A stretch of 64,000 nucleotides of DNA from contig NZ_BAQK01000079.1 of the NCBI RefSeq assembly GCF_025994435.1, positions 1 through 64,000 of the forward strand, read 5' to 3'. Shown here piece after piece: positions 59,584 through 64,000 of this stretch. Under the pieces are notes generated by a model. The model was not told the DNA's origin and ran no database searches. It saw only the letters and a list, made by a program, of their open reading frames with translations. A program made the translations under genes and the position numbers. The first letter of the stretch is position 1. Every line of letters begins with the position of its first letter. This DNA comes from Gluconacetobacter johannae (lineage in GTDB: Bacteria > Pseudomonadota > Alphaproteobacteria > Acetobacterales > Acetobacteraceae).

Positions 59584-60105
59584 ATGCAGCTTTCCCACAG
59601 CGAGTTCGCCCTGGCCCCGGCCGCCGAGCGGCGGCGGTTCGTATTGCAGGCCCGGCCCGCAACCCTGGACGTTGCGGCCCGCGCGCTGGGGCTGGGCGAC
59701 ACGTTCGCCATGCTGGCGGCCGCCGCGGCCGGGGCCGTGACGGCCCTGCGCCTGGGGCCGCAGGAGGTGCTGCTGCTGCTGGACCCGGCGGGGGCGGACG
59801 ACGGCCTGTCGGCGCTGCGCGCGGGGCTGGCGGGCGTGGCGCACAGCCTGGTGGAGGTCAGCGACCGGCAGGTGGGGCTGGACCTGTCCGGCGCGCTGGT
59901 CGAGGCGGCGCTGGCGTCCCTGACGTCGATCGACGTGGCGGTTGCGGCCTTTCCGGTCGGCATGGCCACGCGGACCCTGCTGGGCAAGGCCGACGGCGTG
60001 CTGTGGCGCACCGCGCCGGACCGGTTCCGGCTGGAAGTCTGGCGGTCGTTCGCGCCCTATCTGTCGGGCCTGCTGGATGAGGCGGCGCGCGACGCCGTAT
60101 TCTGA
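59584..60105 (+). CDS. soxG: sarcosine oxidase gamma subunit
   Basis: 173 residues. The order soxBDAG and length fit; a core with LGPQEVLLLLDPAGADDGLS, HSLVEVSDRQVGLDLSGALV and AFPVGMATRTLLGKADGVLW followed by FRLEVWRSFAPYLSGLLDEA is typical of SoxG. The ATG at 59584 lies 8 bp after a MITE, so its ribosome-binding site is now within or near the element. Confidence 0.88.
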   Translation: MQLSHSEFALAPAAERRRFVLQARPATLDVAARALGLGDTFAMLAAAAAGAVTALRLGPQEVLLLLDPAGADDGLSALRAGLAGVAHSLVEVSDRQVGLDLSGALVEAALASLTSIDVAVAAFPVGMATRTLLGKADGVLWRTAPDRFRLEVWRSFAPYLSGLLDEAARDAVF

Positions 60106-60137
60106 CGGCGGGACCGGTCGGGCCGGGAGGCGGCAGG

Positions 60138-61508
60138 ATGATAAGTCTGTTCGACCTGTTCAAAATCGGGATCGGCCCGTCCTCGTCGCACACGGTGGGG
60201 CCGATGCGCGCCGCCCACGATTTCGCGGCGGCGCTGCCGGGGCCGGGCCATGCGCCGGCCGACGTCGCGCGGCTGCGGGTGACGCTGTACGGGTCGCTGG
60301 CCTGGACCGGCGTGGGGCATGCGACGGACAAGGCGGTGATCCTGGGCCTGGCCGGGCTGCTGCCCGACGCGGTGGACCCCGACGCCGCCGACCGGCTGGC
60401 GGACACGGTGCGCGCCGCGCGCATGCTGGACGTGCGCGGGGCGCCGGTGGCGTTCGACCCCGCGACCGACATCGTCTTCGACCGCGACAGCGTGCCGCCC
60501 GTCCACCCCAACACCTTGCAGTTCGAGGCCCTGGACGCGGCGGGCGCGGTGCTGCGGGTCGGGCGTTTCTGTTCCATCGGCGGGGGCTTCGTGACGCCCG
60601 AGGACCAGCCCGCGACCGTGGCGGCGCTGTCCGAGCCCGTGCCGTTCGATTTCGTGTCGGGCCGCGACCTGCTGGAGCACGCCCGGCGCACGGGCCTGAC
60701 CATCGCGGAGATCGTGCTGGCGAACGAGGCCGCGCTGCGCCCGATGGCCGAGGTCACGGCCTGTCTGGACCGGATCGTGGACGCGATGATGGCCAGCGTG
60801 GCGCGCGGCATGGCGCGGGAGGGCGTGCTGCCCGGCCGCCTGGCCGTGCGCCGGCGCGCGCCGGCCATCCGCGCGCGGCTGGAGGCCGACCGCTTCCGCA
60901 ACGTCCGCGCGGCGCACGAGGTGATGGACTGGGTCAGCCTGTTCGCCATCGCGGTGAACGAGGAAAACGCCGCCGGCGGCCGCATCGTGACCGCGCCGAC
61001 CAACGGGGCGGCGGGCGTGGTGCCCGCCGTGCTGCGCTATTATCGCGATTTCTGCCCCGGCGCGTCGCAGGCGGGCCTGCGCGATTTCCTGCTGACGGCC
61101 TCGGCGGTGGGCGGGCTGTTCAAGCGCAATGCCTCGATTTCCGGGGCCGAGGTCGGCTGCCAGGGCGAGGTCGGGGTGGCGTGCTCGATGGCGGCGGCGG
61201 GGCTGGCGGCGGCGCTGGGCGCCGATGCGGCGCAGGTCGAGAACGCGGCCGAGATCGGGATGGAACATCACCTGGGCATGACCTGCGACCCGGTGGGCGG
61301 GCTGGTGCAGATCCCGTGCATCGAACGCAACGCCTTCGGCGCGGTGAAGGCGATCAACGCGGCCTCGCTGGCGATGCGCGGCGACGGCGCGCACCATGTC
61401 TCGCTGGACCAGGTGATCGTGACGATGCGCGAGACCGGCGCGGACATGAGCAGCCGCTACAAGGAAACGTCGCTGGGGGGACTGGCGGTGGGATTCCCCG
61501 AGTGTTGA
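60138..61508 (+). CDS. sdaA: L-serine ammonia-lyase (iron-sulfur type)
   Basis: 456 residues. N-terminal SLFDLFKIGIGPSSSHTVGP then MRAA, later GGRIVTAPTNGAAGVVPAVL, and cysteines in GCQGEVGVACSM and TCDPVGGLVQIPCIERNAFG for a 4Fe-4S cluster. It turns L-serine into pyruvate and ammonia. Placed 32 bp after soxG, it would consume serine made from glycine and the C1 unit released by sarcosine oxidase, a common link in betaine catabolism. Confidence 0.93.
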   Translation: MISLFDLFKIGIGPSSSHTVGPMRAAHDFAAALPGPGHAPADVARLRVTLYGSLAWTGVGHATDKAVILGLAGLLPDAVDPDAADRLADTVRAARMLDVRGAPVAFDPATDIVFDRDSVPPVHPNTLQFEALDAAGAVLRVGRFCSIGGGFVTPEDQPATVAALSEPVPFDFVSGRDLLEHARRTGLTIAEIVLANEAALRPMAEVTACLDRIVDAMMASVARGMAREGVLPGRLAVRRRAPAIRARLEADRFRNVRAAHEVMDWVSLFAIAVNEENAAGGRIVTAPTNGAAGVVPAVLRYYRDFCPGASQAGLRDFLLTASAVGGLFKRNASISGAEVGCQGEVGVACSMAAAGLAAALGADAAQVENAAEIGMEHHLGMTCDPVGGLVQIPCIERNAFGAVKAINAASLAMRGDGAHHVSLDQVIVTMRETGADMSSRYKETSLGGLAVGFPEC

Positions 61509-61519
61509 AAAGCCTGTCA

Positions 61520-61549
61520 TTGAAAGTCGTTGCGTATTAAAAATATGTC
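61520..61549 (+). promoter_or_regulatory. candidate promoter of gbcAB
   Basis: TTGAAA (61520) with ATATGT 17 bp later or TATGTC 18 bp later, in an AT-rich gap of 125 bp after sdaA. Spacing and base content fit, but the match is moderate. Confidence 0.35.
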
Positions 61550-61633
61550 GTTCTGCGGCAATTAAACCTTCGTCAACGCGGCACAGTGAGGCATCCGCGC
61601 GGGCGGTGTGCTCAGCAGGGAAGGGCGGTCGGG

Positions 61634-62890
61634 ATGTCGGAACAGAGCAGGATATCGGTGAAGGAGCTGGTGGCGCGGCGCAAGGCCGGCTACGCGCTGG
61701 AGGCCCCGTTCTATACCAGTGCGGAGATCTTTCGCGTCGATATGGACGTGATCTTCGGCCGGCACTGGATCTTCGTCGGCCTCGACCCCGACGTGCCCGA
61801 GGCCGGCGATGCGATGGTGGTCAATATCGGCCCGTCCTCGGTCATCATCGTGCGCGGCGACGACGAGGAGGTCCGCGCCTTCCACAATGTCTGCCGCCAT
61901 CGCGGCGCGCGCATCCTGCCCGAGGGCAAGGCGATCATCGGCAATGTCGTCTGCCCTTACCATTCCTGGACCTACGGGCTGGAGGGCGGGCTGAAGTTCG
62001 CCGAGCACATGGGGCCGGGGTTCGACCCCACATGCCACGGGCTGAAGCCCGTCGCCCTGCGGTCGGTGTCCGGGCTGCTGTTCATCTGCCTGTCCGACGA
62101 CCCGCCGGCCGACATCGACGAGATGGCGGCGGCGATGGCGCCGTACCTGGCGCCGCACGACATCCGCAATACCCGCGTCGCCTTCCAGTCGGACCTGATC
62201 GAGGACGGGAACTGGAAGCTGACGATGGAAAACAATCGCGAGTGCTATCACTGCGCGCCCAACCATCCGGAACTGACCATCCCGCTGTTCGCCTACGGGT
62301 TCGGCTTCGCGCCCGATGCGCTGGACGAGGAAGGCCGGCGCGAGGCCGACCGCTATGCCAAGCTGATGCGCGCGGCGCATGCGCGGTGGGAGGCCGAGGG
62401 CCTGCCGTCGCGCGAAATCGAGCATCTGGCCGACCGGGCGACGGGTTTCAGGACCGAGCGCCTGCCCATCGACCAGTCGGGCGAAAGCCAGACCATGGAC
62501 ACCCGCGCGGCCTGCCGCGTGGCGCTGGGCGGGCTGACCGACAAGGCGATCGGCGGGCTGTCGTTCTGGACGCAGCCCAATTCGTGGCATCATTTCATGG
62601 GCGATCATATCGTCAGCTTCTCGGCGATCCCGATCGACGAGGGCCATACGCTGGTCCGCACCAAATGGCTGGTGCACAAGGATGCGGTCGAGGGCGTGGA
62701 TTACGACCTGCAACGCCTGACCGAAGTGTGGGAGGCGACCAACCGCCAGGATGCCGACCTGGTCGCCATCGGCCAGCAGGGGGCGACCGACCCGGCGTAC
62801 GAGGCCGGCCCCTATTCCCCCTATACCGAAGGACTGGTCGAGAAATTCGCCGCCTGGTACATCGACCGCCTGGCCGCGTCCCTGCCGTGA
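61634..62890 (+). CDS. gbcA: glycine betaine demethylase, Rieske oxygenase subunit
   Basis: 418 residues. Rieske 2Fe-2S motifs NVCRHRGARI and NVVCPYHSWTYGL near 80-115, and the mononuclear iron site ENNRECYHCAPNHPELT near 200. C-terminal WLVHKDAVEGVDYDLQRLTE fits GbcA-type proteins. It removes one methyl group from glycine betaine to give dimethylglycine and formaldehyde. The context with bet and sox genes strongly supports betaine over other substrates. Overlaps gbcB by 4 nt. Confidence 0.9.
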   Translation: MSEQSRISVKELVARRKAGYALEAPFYTSAEIFRVDMDVIFGRHWIFVGLDPDVPEAGDAMVVNIGPSSVIIVRGDDEEVRAFHNVCRHRGARILPEGKAIIGNVVCPYHSWTYGLEGGLKFAEHMGPGFDPTCHGLKPVALRSVSGLLFICLSDDPPADIDEMAAAMAPYLAPHDIRNTRVAFQSDLIEDGNWKLTMENNRECYHCAPNHPELTIPLFAYGFGFAPDALDEEGRREADRYAKLMRAAHARWEAEGLPSREIEHLADRATGFRTERLPIDQSGESQTMDTRAACRVALGGLTDKAIGGLSFWTQPNSWHHFMGDHIVSFSAIPIDEGHTLVRTKWLVHKDAVEGVDYDLQRLTEVWEATNRQDADLVAIGQQGATDPAYEAGPYSPYTEGLVEKFAAWYIDRLAASLP

Positions 62891-63993
62891 GCGGCGGTCC
62901 GGACATGGTGGCGCGGCCGCCGCGCCACCCCGTGCCGTACTGGGACCCCGAGGTGGACGAGGTGCTGGTCTGCCGGCAGGTGCGCGACGAGACGCCCGAC
63001 GTCAGGACCTTCGTCTTCACCGCGCCGGAGCCCCGTCGTTTCGCCTATCGTCCCGGCCAGTTCATGACCCTGACGCTGCCGCTGGGCGACGGTGGGGCGG
63101 ACATCAACCGCTGCTACACGCTTTCGTCGTCGCCGACGCGGCCCGATACGCTGGCGATTACGGTCAAGCGCGTGCCGGGCGGGGTGGTGTCCAACTGGCT
63201 GCACGATGCGCTGCGTCCGGGGATGGAGGTCCGCGCGCTGGGCCCGATGGGCGATTTCACCTGCGACGGGCTGGCGGCGGGCAAATACCTGTTGCTGTCG
63301 GGCGGCAGCGGCGTCACGCCGATGATGTCGATGGCGCGGACGTTCCACGACCTGGGCGGGCCGCAGGACGTGGTGTTCCTGCACAGCGCGCGCAGCCCCG
63401 GCGACGTGGTGTTCGCGCGCGAACTGGCGCTGATGGAGCAGAACTGGCCGGCCTTCCGCGCCGTTGCGGTGTGCGAGCACGACAGCCCCGCGGCGCGGTG
63501 GAACGGCCATCGCGGACGCCTGACGCCGGCGATGCTGGCGATGATCGCCCCCGACTTCCGCGCGCGCGAAATCTTCGTCTGCGGGCCGGCCCCCTATATG
63601 GCGGCGGTGCGCGACATGCTGCGCGATGCGGGTTTCGACATGGCCCGGCACCATGAGGAAAGTTTCGATTTCGCCACCCTGTCGGCGGCCGAGCCCGAGG
63701 TGGGCGGGGCGATCGCGGAACTGGAGGCCGCGCGCCACGCCGTGACCTTCACCCGAAGCCGCCGTGCGATCGACTGCGGGGCCGACACCACCATCCTGTC
63801 GGCGGCGCGCGCGGCGGGCCTGCGCCTGCCGGCCTCGTGCGCCAGGGGCATGTGCGGAACGTGCAAATGCCGTCTGGTGTCAGGGACCGTGGAGATGAAG
63901 CATGACGGCGGCATCCGCCAGCGCGAGATCGACCAGGGCATGATCCTGCTGTGCTGCGCCCGGCCGACCAGCGACCTGGTGGTTGAACGCTGA
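62887..63993 (+). CDS. gbcB: glycine betaine demethylase, reductase subunit
   Basis: 368 residues from the GTG at 62887, which overlaps the gbcA stop; an ATG at 62905 is an alternative. FAD motif INRCYTLSSSP, NAD motif LLLSGGSGVTPMMSMARTF, and a plant-type 2Fe-2S end with CARGMCGTCKCRL and a later CCARPTSD. It passes electrons from NAD(P)H to GbcA. A new ATG begins 3 bp after its stop (63,996), so another gene may follow beyond the window. Confidence 0.9.
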   Translation: MSGGPDMVARPPRHPVPYWDPEVDEVLVCRQVRDETPDVRTFVFTAPEPRRFAYRPGQFMTLTLPLGDGGADINRCYTLSSSPTRPDTLAITVKRVPGGVVSNWLHDALRPGMEVRALGPMGDFTCDGLAAGKYLLLSGGSGVTPMMSMARTFHDLGGPQDVVFLHSARSPGDVVFARELALMEQNWPAFRAVAVCEHDSPAARWNGHRGRLTPAMLAMIAPDFRAREIFVCGPAPYMAAVRDMLRDAGFDMARHHEESFDFATLSAAEPEVGGAIAELEAARHAVTFTRSRRAIDCGADTTILSAARAAGLRLPASCARGMCGTCKCRLVSGTVEMKHDGGIRQREIDQGMILLCCARPTSDLVVER

Positions 63994-64000
63994 CGATGTC

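Overview
The window is high-GC DNA that looks like an acetic acid bacterium (Acetobacteraceae, Gluconacetobacter/Komagataeibacter type). The evidence is a membrane-bound PQQ glucose dehydrogenase, the general gene style and the codon use. The genus is an inference from protein content; no rRNA or other marker gene is present. I saw no tRNA, rRNA, integrase or CRISPR array.

Region 1 (1-29.0 kb) is the right-hand part of a P22-like (podovirus-type) prophage. It starts inside a leftward LexA/S24-type repressor, followed by a candidate operator and a short early unit (HTH/zinc protein, Toprim primase-helicase). A long rightward late operon follows: small and large terminase, portal, a GroES-like Cpn10 protein, scaffold, head-surface candidate, major capsid protein, head-completion and tail proteins (gp4-like, and a gp10-like protein with a very large internal insertion), tail-fibre and collar proteins, a DNA-ejection protein, a GNAT enzyme and a lysis-type cluster. 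Two leftward cargo units interrupt the tail region: a hicAB toxin-antitoxin pair and a secreted YfdX protein. The structural gene after each one restarts from a promoter with nearly the same leader.

Region 2 (29.0-34.9 kb) has an SDR/TetR pair around a dyad operator. It is followed by an AT-rich island carrying two overlapping dynamin-like GTPase genes (LeoA/LeoC-like in organisation), which look horizontally acquired and are candidates for a membrane or phage-defence function.

Region 3 (34.9-44.9 kb) is chromosomal. It holds an MHYT-PAS-GGDEF-EAL c-di-GMP protein, a PRC-barrel protein, a PaiB-like protein, PQQ glucose dehydrogenase, a MetA-type outer-membrane protein, an AcoR-like regulator without an AAA+ domain, and an NnrU-like membrane protein.

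Region 4 (44.9-64.0 kb) is a choline/ethanolamine/glycine-betaine catabolic locus. A leftward operon choXWV-eutBC imports a quaternary amine and deaminates ethanolamine. A rightward set has a natural BetI-BetB fusion, BetA, heterotetrameric sarcosine oxidase soxBDAG, L-serine dehydratase, and the glycine-betaine demethylase pair gbcAB. Together these cover choline to betaine, betaine to dimethylglycine, sarcosine to glycine, and serine to pyruvate. The dimethylglycine-to-sarcosine enzyme is not in the window.

Two repeat families run through both phage and chromosome. One is a four-hairpin REP-like unit, with at least eight copies or variants all in the same orientation. The other is an exactly 160-bp MITE-like element in three copies; one copy sits inside a REP unit with a 5-bp target duplication, and another supplies the end of eutC.
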